A DNA stretch of 64,000 bases from Pseudomonas alliivorans (GCF_017826695.1 NZ_JAFFZW010000004.1:310001-374000), one strand, 5' to 3'; positions 10,722-20,082 are shown, counted from the first letter of the stretch. The notes: a model not told the origin generated them from the letters alone. A program made the numbers and translations.

Positions 10722-10751
10722 AAAAAACCCCGTCATTGACGGGGTTTTTTT
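10722..10751 (+). terminator. Rho-independent terminator of the cold-shock gene
   Basis: ACCCCGTC..GACGGGGT forms an 8-bp stem with loop ATT or similar, flanked by A6 and T7. It can work in both directions, so it also serves the converging lipoprotein gene at 10774. Confidence 0.9.
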
Positions 10752-10773
10752 ATGCCTGTGGAATGAGCAAGGC

Positions 10774-11109
10774 TCAGCCGCAGTTGATGCGGATCACCTT
10801 GCCGGAGGCGTCGGTGTTGACGTTGACGCGCTCGGACCGGTACTCAAGCGTGACCATGTCGTTGGGACCAAGAATACGTGCATCCATGGAACCGGAGCGA
10901 CTGCGTACCTGGGTCAGCAAATCGATGGATGCCTGCTTGCCGATGGCGAACTGTGCAGGCTCCGCATCACAGCGGCCCGGCACGGTATTACTGGCGGCGG
11001 GCGCCTCGGTCTTGCTGGTGGCCTCGGGCGCCGAATCTGGCGTGCTGCTGCACCCTGCCAGAACCGACGTCACGACCACAAAACCCAATGTTGCGAATTT
11101 CCAGGGCAT
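10774..11109 (-). CDS. Lipoprotein, I78-type peptidase-inhibitor-like
   Basis: This 111-residue protein starts at ATG 11109 after GGAGGG; longer upstream frames lack this. The signal sequence ends in the lipobox VLAGC. The mature C-terminal part (CDAEPAQFAIGK, the run toward YRSERVNVNTDASG, final INCG) matches the Inhibitor I78 fold, a small beta-barrel. I78 inhibitors from fungi block serine proteases. A protease-inhibiting role in the envelope is inference. Confidence 0.82.
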   Translation of the reverse strand: MPWKFATLGFVVVTSVLAGCSSTPDSAPEATSKTEAPAASNTVPGRCDAEPAQFAIGKQASIDLLTQVRSRSGSMDARILGPNDMVTLEYRSERVNVNTDASGKVIRINCG

Positions 11110-11420
11110 ACACCCTCCTTTGCCAATGAACATTTCCAGACCTTGTGCGACCGCAGCTCGCTGCATTGGTTGCACTGCAGTCATCGCGGTTACTCGTAAG
11201 CGAAGATGTCTGCAAGGCGCGTGTAGTCTGCCTCGCCCCGTTTTCAGGCGCGCTGACAAATCGTCACAGCATGTTTTCAGCAGAGGTCAGATCGTGCTCA
11301 TGATGCGTAAGTAGAAGTGTCAAACGACTCGCACAATGGTTTACTGCAACTGACCATAGGGATAACGGGCGATGCACGGCTGCCTGAGCAATGCGGTGCT
11401 TTCTGGAAGGCGAGACGGAC
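11110..11420. other. Intergenic region, nothing identified
   Basis: 311 bases separating the I78-like lipoprotein (leftward) and a small protein (rightward). Both promoters should be here. No repeat, RNA gene or clear promoter box was recognised. Confidence 0.3.
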
Positions 11421-11615
11421 ATGACAGTGATTTCAATCGATGCGGACATCAAGGCCAAGTGGCCCCAGGGCCATTGCTCGCACAGCCCGGGGACACCGGA
11501 GGAGCTGATGATCATCGCTGTCGATCTGTTGATCAAGGAACTGGGCACCGAGGGTGCCCGAGCCTTTATCGCTCAGGTCTGGAGCCGATACGCGACAACC
11601 GGATTGCCCGCCTGA
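11421..11615 (+). CDS. Small conserved protein, unknown function
   Basis: A 64-residue acidic protein starting at ATG 11421 (MTVISIDADIKAKWPQGHC); an in-frame ATG at 11391 would add ten residues. GGAAGG lies about 13 bases before 11421. It is mostly helical (PEELMIIAVDLLIKELG) with no signal peptide or known motif. It ends 22 bases before the converging nucleoside hydrolase gene. Function unknown. Confidence 0.6.
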   Translation: MTVISIDADIKAKWPQGHCSHSPGTPEELMIIAVDLLIKELGTEGARAFIAQVWSRYATTGLPA

Positions 11616-11637
11616 CGACGATCAGCCCCCGACACGG

Positions 11638-12663
11638 TTACTTCAACCGCGCCAGACGCTCGGTCAGCAGATCGAAGAACCCCTGGGCGTCGCCATCCTT
11701 GACCCAGAAGACGTTTTGCGGCTGTTTGAGCGTACCGTTCCAGTCGGCGACGGTCTGGCCGAAACCGATGCCTTCACGACTGTCGATCGCTACGTTGATC
11801 TGCCTCCCCGAAAACAGCTCGGGCTTGAGCATCCAGGCAATAACGCTGGCATCGTGAATCGGGCCGCCCGGCAAACCGTAGTGCTCCATATCCAGCTTGA
11901 CGTACTCGTTGAGAATACCTTCCACCAGCTTGCCAGCCTGATTGTTCAGCGCAGCGATCTGCTGGAGACGCTTTTCGCTGGTCAGAATCTTGTGAGTCAC
12001 GTCCAGCGGCACGTAGGTCAGCTTCACGCCGCTGGCCAGAACGATATGCGCCGCATGAGGGTCGGCGAAGATATTGAACTCGGCAACCGGTGTGATATTG
12101 CCGCCATTGAAATGCGCGCCGCCCATGACGATCACTTCCTTGATGCCCTGGGTGATCTCCGGCGCCTGCACCAATGCAAGTGCAAGATTGGTCTGTGGAC
12201 CGAGCATTGCAACGGTGATGCTATGAGGCTTGGCCTTGCTCAGTGTCTGAATCAGATAATCGACGGCGCTGCCCTGGGCCAGGCCTTTGGCAGGCTCGTG
12301 TACCGGCACGCCGGGCAGACCTTCCTTGCCATGCACGTTTTCCGCGTAGATTGGCGTACGCACCAGCGGCTTGGGCGCACCGGCATACACTGGCACGTCT
12401 TCACGGCCAGCCCACTCGCGAGCGAGTCTTGCATTACGTGATGTCTTGTCCAGGCGCACATTGCCAGCAACCGTGGTGATTGCCATCACATTGAGTTCTT
12501 CAGGCGAAGCCAGTGCCAGCAGCAGGGCGACCACATCGTCGGCACCCGGGTCGGTGTCAATGATCACGTCACGCTTTTCAACGGCCTGGACGGCTGTCGC
12601 ACTGAGAATGGACAAGAGCAGCGCCCCCCGGATGAGTTGTCTGGAAAACTGTGTCAACGTCAT
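11638..12663 (-). CDS. Exported nucleoside hydrolase
   Basis: This 341-residue protein of the IUNH family splits ribonucleosides into base and ribose. The signature DTDPGADDVVALLLAL (about 37-52) contains the calcium-binding aspartates; the later MGGAHFNGGNITPVAEFN and IHDA segments complete the site. An N-terminal signal peptide (to about residue 27, AVQAVEKRD) sends it to the periplasm, unlike most cytosolic members. It is the last gene of the ribose operon, 40 bases after rbsD, so the ribose it frees can be taken up by RbsABC. Confidence 0.93.
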   Translation of the reverse strand: MTLTQFSRQLIRGALLLSILSATAVQAVEKRDVIIDTDPGADDVVALLLALASPEELNVMAITTVAGNVRLDKTSRNARLAREWAGREDVPVYAGAPKPLVRTPIYAENVHGKEGLPGVPVHEPAKGLAQGSAVDYLIQTLSKAKPHSITVAMLGPQTNLALALVQAPEITQGIKEVIVMGGAHFNGGNITPVAEFNIFADPHAAHIVLASGVKLTYVPLDVTHKILTSEKRLQQIAALNNQAGKLVEGILNEYVKLDMEHYGLPGGPIHDASVIAWMLKPELFSGRQINVAIDSREGIGFGQTVADWNGTLKQPQNVFWVKDGDAQGFFDLLTERLARLK

Positions 12664-12703
12664 GTGTAACTCCCTGTCATGAATACGTGTTCAGGCTGAA
12701 TGC

Positions 12704-13108
12704 CTAGAACACAACTCCGGATACCAGCGCCACGTTGCTGTAAGGCTGGCACTCGCCAGTGCGGATAATGGCCTTGGCCTTGCGGCTCAGAATTTTCAGA
12801 TCGTCGTGGCTGACCCAGCGCTGATGACCCAGTTGATCATCAAGGTTCAGACTCTCGATAACCTGCAACGCAGGTGGCTTGATTTCAGCCATTTCATTTG
12901 CCAGCACATGGCTCTCGACCTGCATCTCGCTCAACACCACATCCAGCACGCTTACGAAATCCGGCACGCCGCGGGTCAGGGCCAGATCGATCAGCTCAAC
13001 GCCTGGCGGCACGGGCATGCCGGCATCAACGATCATCAGAATATCGCCATGCCCCAGCGATGCGATGACGCGCGACAGTGCGATATTGAGTAGTGGTGTT
13101 TTTTTCAT
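12704..13108 (-). CDS. rbsD: D-ribose pyranase
   Basis: This 134-residue protein converts beta-pyranose ribose to the furanose form that RbsK phosphorylates. Recognisable are [20 protein letters not shown] with the catalytic histidine, the [14 protein letters not shown] run, and the C-terminal [12 protein letters not shown]. Its ATG overlaps the rbsK stop by 4 bases, indicating translational coupling. Confidence 0.96.
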   Translation of the reverse strand: MKKTPLLNIALSRVIASLGHGDILMIVDAGMPVPPGVELIDLALTRGVPDFVSVLDVVLSEMQVESHVLANEMAEIKPPALQVIESLNLDDQLGHQRWVSHDDLKILSRKAKAIIRTGECQPYSNVALVSGVVF

Positions 13109-14025
13109 GTCGGGTTGAATCCTTGTACTTCCTCGAACGTCGGAATGGACGGCTGCGCACCTGCGCGGGTAACCGACAGTGCGGCGGCAGCCTGACCAAA
13201 GCGGATGGCCTGCGATTCGCTCTGCCCTCTGGCGAGCGCCGCTGCAAAACCGCCGACAAAGGTATCACCTGCAGCGGTGGTGTCCACGGCCTGTACGCGA
13301 CGCGTTGGAATATGTTCGACGCCAGCGGCACTGGCGAACAACGTACCCTGCTCGCCGAGCGTAATGATTACGTTGCGTGCACCGGCTGCCAGCAACGCCA
13401 GGGCTGCCTTTTGCGCAGAGGCTGGCGAGTCGACGCTGATCCCGGACAGGGCCTGGGCTTCGCTTTCATTGGGAATCAGGTAATCGATCAGGCTATACCA
13501 GTGAGCGGGAAGCGGCTCGCTGGCTGGCGCAGGGTTCAGAATGACGGTCTTGCCCAGTGCATGAGCCCGCGACAAGGTATGGAAGACCGTCTCGGTCGGT
13601 ACTTCGAGCTGGCAGATGACAATTTCCGACCCCGCGAGCAGCGGATCGAAGCGCTCGATCAGTGACGGCGTCAACTGACCATTGCCGCCCGCGACGATGA
13701 CGATTGCATTCTGACTGTTGGCGTCGACCACGATCGAGGCAATGCCGGTGGGCACGCCATCGACCACTGTCACCGCCTGGCAATCAATCTGCTCGGCGAG
13801 CAGCGCAGCACGCAACTGCTCTCCGTACGCATCGGCGCCCACGCAACCGATCATGGCTACATCGGCGCCCAGGCGTGCAGCGGCGACTGCCTGGTTGGCG
13901 CCCTTGCCGCCGGGAACGGTGTCGAAACTCTCTCCGGTCAGTGTTTCGCCAGGGCGCGGGAGACGCTGGGCGCGGATCACCAGATCCATGTTGAGGCTGC
14001 CCACTATCACTATTTTTGCTTGCAT
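13105..14025 (-). CDS. rbsK: Ribokinase
   Basis: This 306-residue PfkB-family kinase phosphorylates ribose at O5 with ATP. Motifs are [15 protein letters not shown] N-terminus ([18 protein letters not shown]), the substrate [15 protein letters not shown] segment and the C-terminal [17 protein letters not shown] anion hole with the catalytic aspartate. It lies between rbsR (30-base gap) and rbsD (overlap). Confidence 0.97.
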   Translation of the reverse strand: MQAKIVIVGSLNMDLVIRAQRLPRPGETLTGESFDTVPGGKGANQAVAAARLGADVAMIGCVGADAYGEQLRAALLAEQIDCQAVTVVDGVPTGIASIVVDANSQNAIVIVAGGNGQLTPSLIERFDPLLAGSEIVICQLEVPTETVFHTLSRAHALGKTVILNPAPASEPLPAHWYSLIDYLIPNESEAQALSGISVDSPASAQKAALALLAAGARNVIITLGEQGTLFASAAGVEHIPTRRVQAVDTTAAGDTFVGGFAAALARGQSESQAIRFGQAAAALSVTRAGAQPSIPTFEEVQGFNPT

Positions 14026-14055
14026 GGCTCATTCACTCGTTGCTGTGCGTGCTCG

Positions 14056-15072
14056 TCATTGATCAGGAGCGTTGTAGGGGGCGGCCGTGGACTCACGCAC
14101 CACGACGACAGGCGTCACGAGCCTTTTTTCGACAGGCGACGCATCAGGGGCGGCGATTCTGCACAGCAGCATCTCGGCCGCCGTTTCACCCAGTTGCATG
14201 ATCGACTGCCCCACGGTCGTGAGTGCGGGATAGACATAGCGGCTCATGTCGATGTCATCGAAACCGATGACCGACAGATGTTGCGGGACTGAGATAGTGC
14301 GTTCGGCAGCGGCCCTCAGCACACCGATGGCAATAACGTCGTTACCCGCGAAAATCGCGGTGGGCCGATGCCTGGCCAGCAGGTCGCATGCCGTTTCGTA
14401 CCCGGCCGAACTGGTGAACTCGCTATGTACGGCCCACTCCGGACTGATTTCGACAGACGCCTGCTGCATCGCGCGTCGATACCCTGCCAGCCGCATTTCG
14501 GCAACCGTGCTGTTGCGAGGTCCTCCGATACAGGCAATGCGCTTGTGCCCCAGATCGAGCAGATGCCGCGTTGCCAGATAGGCACCCTGCTCGTGATCGA
14601 TACGCACCGTGTCGGCTTCGATGCTGTCCAGCTCGCGATCGACGATGACCAAGGGCGTGCGAACGTCCGCAAGACCGCCTGCAACACTCGCGTCTCCGCC
14701 CACCGATGAGACGATCAGGCCGTCGACGCGCTTCTCCAGCAAGACCCGCAGGTAACTGCGCTGTTTCTCGGGATTGTCATCCGAGTTGCACAGGATGACG
14801 CAGAAACCATTGCGCTCGCAGTAGTCCTCGATGCCCCTCGCCAATTCGGCGAAATACGGGTTCATGCCATTGGGAATCAGCAGGCCGATAGTCGACGTAC
14901 TCTTGGCCTTCAGCGAGCGGGCCACCGCGCTGGGCACATAGTCCAGTTGCGCGATGGCCGCCTCGACCTTGAGCCGGACCGGCTCGCTCACCGGCCGGGT
15001 CTTGTTCAGCACATGGGAAACCGTTGTGTAGGAAATCCCGGCAAGTGCTGCTACGTCCTTGATGGTCGCCAT
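14056..15072 (-). CDS. rbsR: LacI-family ribose operon repressor
   Basis: This 338-residue protein starts at ATG 15072, one base after the rbsC stop; the longer frame to 15126 runs back into rbsC. It has an N-terminal helix-turn-helix (ATIKDVAALAGISYTTVSHV with the hinge VARSLKAKSTSTIG) and a periplasmic-binding-protein-like ribose-binding core. It likely binds the CGCAAACGTTTGCG palindrome before rbsB. Its place inside the operon implies autoregulation. Confidence 0.95.
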   Translation of the reverse strand: MATIKDVAALAGISYTTVSHVLNKTRPVSEPVRLKVEAAIAQLDYVPSAVARSLKAKSTSTIGLLIPNGMNPYFAELARGIEDYCERNGFCVILCNSDDNPEKQRSYLRVLLEKRVDGLIVSSVGGDASVAGGLADVRTPLVIVDRELDSIEADTVRIDHEQGAYLATRHLLDLGHKRIACIGGPRNSTVAEMRLAGYRRAMQQASVEISPEWAVHSEFTSSAGYETACDLLARHRPTAIFAGNDVIAIGVLRAAAERTISVPQHLSVIGFDDIDMSRYVYPALTTVGQSIMQLGETAAEMLLCRIAAPDASPVEKRLVTPVVVVRESTAAPYNAPDQ

Positions 15073-15073
15073 G

Positions 15074-16066
15074 TCAGCCCTGTCGCCGCGCCCGGTGACT
15101 GCGGTAGGTGTCCAGCACCACGGCAATCACGATCACAGCGCCGGTGATGATGCGCTTGGTAGGCTCGGTGGCGCCGATCTGAGCCAGGCCTGCGGCCAGG
15201 ACCGAAATGATCAGCACGCCGAAGAACGTGCTGATGATCGAACCGCGCCCACCCATCAGGCTGGTGCCGCCAATGACCACGGCTGCGATCACCTGTAGTT
15301 CAAGCCCGGCACCGGCATTCGGATCAGCAGCTTCCAGACGCGATATCTGAAACAACGCGGCCACACCGGCCAGCAGACCCATCAGCGAGAACACCAGAAT
15401 CTTGTAGGGCTTGGGATTGATGCCTGCCAGACGCACGGCCTCTTCGTTGGTGCCGATACCGATCAGGTAGCGGCCGAAGACCGTTCGTGTCAGCACCGCC
15501 TGAGCGACGACGATCACCAGCAACGCAATAATGAAGGACGGGGAAATACCGAATGCCACCGGGTTGGACAGCCAGGCGAACGAATCACCGATGTAGGCCG
15601 TACGCGAGTCGGTCATCTGGTACGCCACGCCACGGGCCATCTCCAGCACGCCCAGCGAGACGATGAATGACGGAATGCGCCAGGCGACGGTAATCGAGCC
15701 AGTGATGGTACCCGCCAGCGTTGCACAGGCAATCCCCAGCAACGCGGCCGGAAACACACTCCAGCCCCAGCCCAGAACAGCCACGCTGACAGCGGCGGCG
15801 GCCAACGCCAGTACCGAACCTACCGACAGATCGATGCCGCCGATGATCAGGATCAGGGTCATGCCGACAGACAACACCATCAGATCGGGAATCTGGTTAG
15901 CCAGGGTGCTGAAGGTCTGGTACGACAGGAAATGGTCACTGAGCATCGAGAACAGGACAATCATCGCCAGCAAGGCGCCCGCCAGCCCCAGATAAGTGCC
16001 CAGGCCGAAATAATTGCCGCCGCGACGGGCCGGCAATGTCAGTGTCGGGGATGTGTCGTTTTTCAT
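15074..16066 (-). CDS. rbsC: Ribose ABC transporter permease
   Basis: This 330-residue inner-membrane protein has about ten membrane segments, the family loop LIIGGIDLSVGSVLALAAAA and the C-terminal GGTSLMGGRGSIISTFFG. It forms the channel that works with RbsA and RbsB. Its ATG overlaps the rbsA stop by 4 bases. Confidence 0.97.
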   Translation of the reverse strand: MKNDTSPTLTLPARRGGNYFGLGTYLGLAGALLAMIVLFSMLSDHFLSYQTFSTLANQIPDLMVLSVGMTLILIIGGIDLSVGSVLALAAAAVSVAVLGWGWSVFPAALLGIACATLAGTITGSITVAWRIPSFIVSLGVLEMARGVAYQMTDSRTAYIGDSFAWLSNPVAFGISPSFIIALLVIVVAQAVLTRTVFGRYLIGIGTNEEAVRLAGINPKPYKILVFSLMGLLAGVAALFQISRLEAADPNAGAGLELQVIAAVVIGGTSLMGGRGSIISTFFGVLIISVLAAGLAQIGATEPTKRIITGAVIVIAVVLDTYRSHRARRQG

Positions 16067-17616
16067 GGCTCGTTCCTGGGCGCTGCATCATTGAGCAGCG
16101 CATCACGTTTCTGATAACCGGCAAAGGCTGCGGCCAGCAATTGGTCCTGAGTCCAGCTGTCGCGCTCGAACGTTTCGATCAGTCGACCGGCCGACAGCAC
16201 GCCGATGCGGTCACAGATCAACATCAATTCACGCAGATCACTGGACACCACCACCAGCGCCCTGCCCTGACGGGTCAGTTCGCCCAGTAGCGCGTAAATA
16301 TCGAATTTTGCGCCGACGTCGATGCCTCGTGTGGGCTCATCGAACAACATGACCGGACAGTCGCGCTCCAGCCAGCGGCCGATCACGACCTTCTGCTGAT
16401 TGCCGCCGGACAGCTCCGACACCAGTTGAGTAGGACTGGAACTGCGGATGCGCATGGCGTCCACCTGACGCTGTGCGAGCTTGAGTTCATCAGCGGCATT
16501 GACGATGCCTGCGCTGGAAATGGCCTTCATGTTGCCCAGCGCGATATTCGCACTGATCGATTGCGACATCAGCAAGCCTTCGCTCTTGCGGTCTTCAGTG
16601 ATCAGGGCAATGCCATGCTCGACGGCATCGGCAGGCGAACGAATGGTGACGGCCTGCAATGGCTGCCCTACTTCAATCGTGCCACTGTCGGCGATATCAG
16701 CGCCGTAGATCAGACGCAGAAGCTCGGTTCGTCCCGCGCCGATCAGGCCGGAGATACCGAAGATCTCGCCACGACGGACATCGAACGAGACATCCTGAAC
16801 CTTGCCTTTGCGATTGAGCGATTTGACCGACAGTGCGACTTCGCCAATCTGCCGGGCACCCATGTCCATGTGCTCACCCAGTTCGCGCCCCACCATCAGT
16901 GTGACCAGTTGCTCGCTGTTGTAACGGGAAATAGGCTCGACGCAGACCAGTTTGCCGTCACGCAACACGGCGATGCGCTGCGATACTCTGGCCAATTCTT
17001 CGAGGCGATGGGAAATGTAAATGATCGAGACACCACGCGCCTGCAGCCGCGTGATCTGTTCGAAGAGCATCTCGACTTCACGCGACGTCAGCATCGCCGT
17101 CGGCTCATCGAGAATCAGCACGTGGCAGTCGCCAGCGAGGTTACGAGCGATCTCCACCATCTGCTGATGGCCGATTCCCAGGTCGCCGACCAGCGTGTCC
17201 GGATCAATCGCTTCCAGGCCAACCTGGGCCATGGCCTTGATGGCGTTTTCACGCAGACGCTTGCGATCAATCCAGCCCGCGCGACGCGGCAGATCGTCAA
17301 GAAACAGGTTTTCGGCAACGGTCAGGGTCGGCAGCAGGTTCAGCTCCTGCATGACCATACGCACGCCAAGCTTTTCGGCCTGAGTACGATTGGCAGGCTG
17401 GTAGGGCTGCCCCTGAAACTGCATGCTGCCGGTGGTGGGCGTGACCAGCCCGCCGATGATCTTTGACAAGGTGCTTTTTCCGGCACCGTTTTCCCCGGTC
17501 AGGGCCAGCACTTCACCGCGCATCAACGTCAGGTCGACATCGCCAAGCACGGGTTGAGCGTAGGTTTTACCAATGCCACTGACCGAAAGAACAGTCGTCT
17601 GAGCAGACGCTGACAT
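16063..17616 (-). CDS. rbsA: Ribose ABC transporter ATP-binding protein
   Basis: This 517-residue protein has two fused ABC domains. The first has Walker A GENGAGKST, Q-loop and LILDEPTAML; the second has a degenerate Walker A (GLIGAGRTE), signature LSGGNQQKV and LFDEPTRGID. That asymmetry is normal for sugar importers of this type. It energises RbsC. It begins 54 bases after rbsB. Confidence 0.97.
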   Translation of the reverse strand: MSASAQTTVLSVSGIGKTYAQPVLGDVDLTLMRGEVLALTGENGAGKSTLSKIIGGLVTPTTGSMQFQGQPYQPANRTQAEKLGVRMVMQELNLLPTLTVAENLFLDDLPRRAGWIDRKRLRENAIKAMAQVGLEAIDPDTLVGDLGIGHQQMVEIARNLAGDCHVLILDEPTAMLTSREVEMLFEQITRLQARGVSIIYISHRLEELARVSQRIAVLRDGKLVCVEPISRYNSEQLVTLMVGRELGEHMDMGARQIGEVALSVKSLNRKGKVQDVSFDVRRGEIFGISGLIGAGRTELLRLIYGADIADSGTIEVGQPLQAVTIRSPADAVEHGIALITEDRKSEGLLMSQSISANIALGNMKAISSAGIVNAADELKLAQRQVDAMRIRSSSPTQLVSELSGGNQQKVVIGRWLERDCPVMLFDEPTRGIDVGAKFDIYALLGELTRQGRALVVVSSDLRELMLICDRIGVLSAGRLIETFERDSWTQDQLLAAAFAGYQKRDALLNDAAPRNEP

Positions 17617-17670
17617 ACGTTTCTCCCAGCGCCTGCCCTGTTCGGGCAGACGCCTTTCACTCGGTGTGGA

Positions 17671-18630
17671 TCAAGGTTGGGTGACGAGTTCGACCGGCGT
17701 TTCGATAACGCCCTTCTCATTGGTATCGACCTTCTCGCCCTTCACGGCCTTGAGCGCCGCTTCGATCCCGAACACGGCCTGTCTGGCAGCGTACTGATCG
17801 GCGGTGGCGAGGACGCGACCGTCCTTGAGCATCGGCTTGATGGCGTTGATGTTGTCGTAACCCACCACCATCACCTTGCCTGCCTTGCCTGCTGCACGCA
17901 CGGCAGAAACAGCGCCCAGTGCCATGCTGTCGTTGCCGGCCAGCAATGCCTTGAGGTTCGGGTATTCGTTCAGCATGGCGGACGCAACGGCGTTGCCCTT
18001 GTCGATTTCCCAGTTGCCGGACTGTACCGACACGACCTTCATCTGCGCCTTGTCCATGGCGTCCTTGAACCCGGCCGTACGCTGCTGAGCGTTGGTGGTG
18101 GTCGGCACACCTTCGATGATGCCGACTTCATCGCCTGCCTTCAGTCTGGTCGCCAGGTAATCACCCACCTGAGCAGCGCCCTTGCGGTTGTCCGGGCCTA
18201 CGAACGGAATCTGCAGGTTCTTGCTTTTGAGTACGTCGGCATCGAGCTGGTTATCGATGTTGACGACCTTGATACCCGCATCGCTCGCCTTCTTCAAAAC
18301 CGACACCAGCGCTTTCGAATCGGCAGGCGCGATGACCAGCGCGTCGACTTTGGACACGATCATCTGCTCGACGATACGAATCTGGCTGGCAGTATCGGAT
18401 TCATCCTTGATGCCGTTGGAGACAAGATCGAACTCACTGGCGTGTTCTTTCTGATAAGCCTTGGCACCGTCTTCCATGGTCCGGAAGAATTCGTTGGCAA
18501 GGGATTTCATGACGAGCGCGACTTTGGGCTTTTCAGGGGTCTGGGCATGTACGGCCGAGAGGGGAACGATTGCCGCAAGGGCAGAAAACATGGCGACAGC
18601 GAGAAGGCGTCCAGCGAATGGCAGCTTCAT
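17671..18630 (-). CDS. rbsB: Periplasmic ribose-binding protein
   Basis: This 319-residue type I substrate-binding protein has a signal peptide (MKLPFAGRLLAVAMFSALAA, cleavage near VHA). The mature fold includes KVALVMKSLANEFF, the NIDNQLDA strand and AGNDSMALGA. It captures ribose for RbsAC and is the first gene of the operon, just downstream of the palindromic operator. Confidence 0.97.
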   Translation of the reverse strand: MKLPFAGRLLAVAMFSALAAIVPLSAVHAQTPEKPKVALVMKSLANEFFRTMEDGAKAYQKEHASEFDLVSNGIKDESDTASQIRIVEQMIVSKVDALVIAPADSKALVSVLKKASDAGIKVVNIDNQLDADVLKSKNLQIPFVGPDNRKGAAQVGDYLATRLKAGDEVGIIEGVPTTTNAQQRTAGFKDAMDKAQMKVVSVQSGNWEIDKGNAVASAMLNEYPNLKALLAGNDSMALGAVSAVRAAGKAGKVMVVGYDNINAIKPMLKDGRVLATADQYAARQAVFGIEAALKAVKGEKVDTNEKGVIETPVELVTQP

Positions 18631-18697
18631 GGGTTCATCTCCGATCTTGTGATTATTGTTCGGGCGAACGGCGCAGAATCAATCCTGGGAATTGATG

Positions 18698-18711
18698 CGC
18701 AAACGTTTGCG
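18698..18711. promoter_or_regulatory. Palindromic operator, probably for RbsR
   Basis: CGCAAACGTTTGCG is a perfect 14-base palindrome 67 bases before the rbsB start. Its form, with a central CG and flanking GCAAAC half-sites, is typical of LacI-family operators, and the operon encodes a LacI-type repressor. Binding is inferred. Confidence 0.82.
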
Positions 18712-18763
18712 AGAAACGAACTATGAAAAATGTCGCGGGGTTTGTCAATCGACGAAATGAAGT

Positions 18764-18788
18764 CTGCCCGAAGGATTGCTCCGGGCAG
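18764..18788 (-). terminator. Hairpin after the YgdI-type lipoprotein gene
   Basis: CTGCCCG (18764-18770) pairs with CGGGCAG (18782-18788), 8 bases past the lipoprotein stop on the minus strand. The following T-run is weak (ACTTCATTT), so it may be inefficient. Confidence 0.45.
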
Positions 18789-18795
18789 CGCTGTC

Positions 18796-19020
18796 TTACT
18801 CTTCGGGGCGTACTGTGGCCACTTCATCAGCCTTGATTCGGATGGTTTTGCCGGAAATGTCTTCGAATTCATAGAAGCCATCACGACTCTTGGTCTTCGG
18901 CGCGTCCTTGGTAATGTACTGCGTTCCGTCCTGCAACGTAACGACCGAGGGGGTGGAGCACCCGGACAGCATGAAAGAGGCGGCAACCACGGCAGGCAAC
19001 ACCAGCAATTTGAGTTTCAT
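18796..19020 (-). CDS. YgdI/YgdR-family small lipoprotein
   Basis: This 74-residue protein starts at ATG 19020. The signal sequence ends in the lipobox MLSGC. The mature part (VVTLQDGTQYITKDAPKTKS, then GFYEFEDISGKTIRIKADEV) is a small SH3-like beta domain. Function is unknown. A paralogue of identical length lies at 34712. Confidence 0.9.
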   Translation of the reverse strand: MKLKLLVLPAVVAASFMLSGCSTPSVVTLQDGTQYITKDAPKTKSRDGFYEFEDISGKTIRIKADEVATVRPEE

Positions 19021-19165
19021 GTTTACTCCTGAGACCAGATGGGACGGTGGTCGCAAAACGATACAGGCATCGCAAGGCGTCGGAAACATTATCCTGCGTA
19101 AGTGTTGCTAAAGATTCGACACTGAAATACTGTACGCACATACAGCTTATTCAGGGACTTTTTCC

Positions 19166-19414
19166 GTGGCAAATCAATCCTCAGCGACGTCCGGCCCAGA
19201 CTCCTATCAGCGCATGGGCATTCGTGTACAGAAGATCATCAACTCGCCGACCGCGCAGAAATCCAGAGCCGCCCTGCTCTTTCGCCTGCAGGATGAATCG
19301 GAAAATGATTGGGCTCAGTTGCTTGAAGAAATAGCCGAGAATGACAACGTCACCCTCGCCTGGCGCGATGATGGCGGCGTACAGTTGTTCTGGACAGTGC
19401 CCAGGGAGGATTGA
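19166..19414 (+). CDS. DUF1654-family protein
   Basis: This 82-residue cytosolic protein has the pattern SYQRMGIRVQKIINSPTAQK, then WAQLLEEIAENDNVTLAWRD and a final LFWTVP. I recognise it as the Pseudomonas DUF1654 family, whose function is unknown. Start chosen at ATG 19166. Confidence 0.85.
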   Translation: MANQSSATSGPDSYQRMGIRVQKIINSPTAQKSRAALLFRLQDESENDWAQLLEEIAENDNVTLAWRDDGGVQLFWTVPRED

Positions 19415-19495
19415 GGAGGCGGTTTTTTGTTCTTCAACGCAGCCTCTGATTTGAATCCCGCTACGCCTGGCCTGAATAACGCATGGAGTGTGACC

Positions 19496-19705
19496 GTGAT
19501 TATGCTGGATGGGATTCCTGACGCCTTCTTCAACCTGCTGGCGCACAGTATCGGCGTACGCATACTCAAAGCATTGAGTGGTGGGAGATTCAAAGGCGAG
19601 CGTGGGTTCGCATGGGGCTGGGCGCTGGTCGTCGGGAGCGTGGCACTGATCGCCCCCCTCGTAGCATTCATCACCTGGCTGATTGTCAGCAGATCAGCCA
19701 GTTAA
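19496..19705 (+). CDS. Small membrane protein, unknown function
   Basis: A 69-residue frame starting at GTG 19496, 7 bases after GGAG; ATG 19502 is the alternative. The N-terminal half is amphipathic with basic residues (LKALSGGRFKGERG). The C-terminal half is one membrane helix (WALVVGSVALIAPLVAFITW). No known motif. Confidence 0.6.
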   Translation: MIMLDGIPDAFFNLLAHSIGVRILKALSGGRFKGERGFAWGWALVVGSVALIAPLVAFITWLIVSRSAS

Positions 19706-20082
19706 GCACCCTGCAAGATCCTTTTCATTCCTCGATAGCCGACCCTGTAAATCCAGTTTTCCGTTGCCAAATCGACTCAGGGAGCGGCTTTTACACTTTT
19801 CCCCTGACACCCTCATTTGAGCAGTCATGCGAAATTTTCACACGCGAATGGATATGGCCTAGTGCCACTTGTCGGACGACTGTTCACCTATAATCAAAAC
19901 GGTGTAATTCTCAGTCCACCCCTTCTGAGACAGCAGTCCGATCAAGGCGACGTGCAAGCGTACACGCCTGTATCGATCTCGAAATGATGTTGCAGTGTCG
20001 AAGCAGCCCCGCTTCGAACTGCTCAGTACCTACCGTACTCATTTTAAGATGGCGTATCTCTACGCCCTACAGGCAGATCACG
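19706..20082 (+). promoter_or_regulatory. Long leader/promoter region before the 20083 gene
   Basis: 377 bases without a protein gene. TATAAT at 19889-19894 is a perfect -10 box, with only a poor -35 (ACTTGT or nearby) upstream. If used, it gives a leader of about 180 bases containing the hairpin at 19992-20022. An untranslated regulator or a small RNA is possible. Confidence 0.45.
19992..20022 (+). other. Stable hairpin in the leader of the 20083 gene
   Basis: GCAGTGTCGAAGC (19992-20004) pairs with GCTTCGAACTGC (20011-20022) over loop AGCCCC, giving 12 pairs with one bulged G. No T-run follows, so it is not a normal terminator. Confidence 0.5.
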
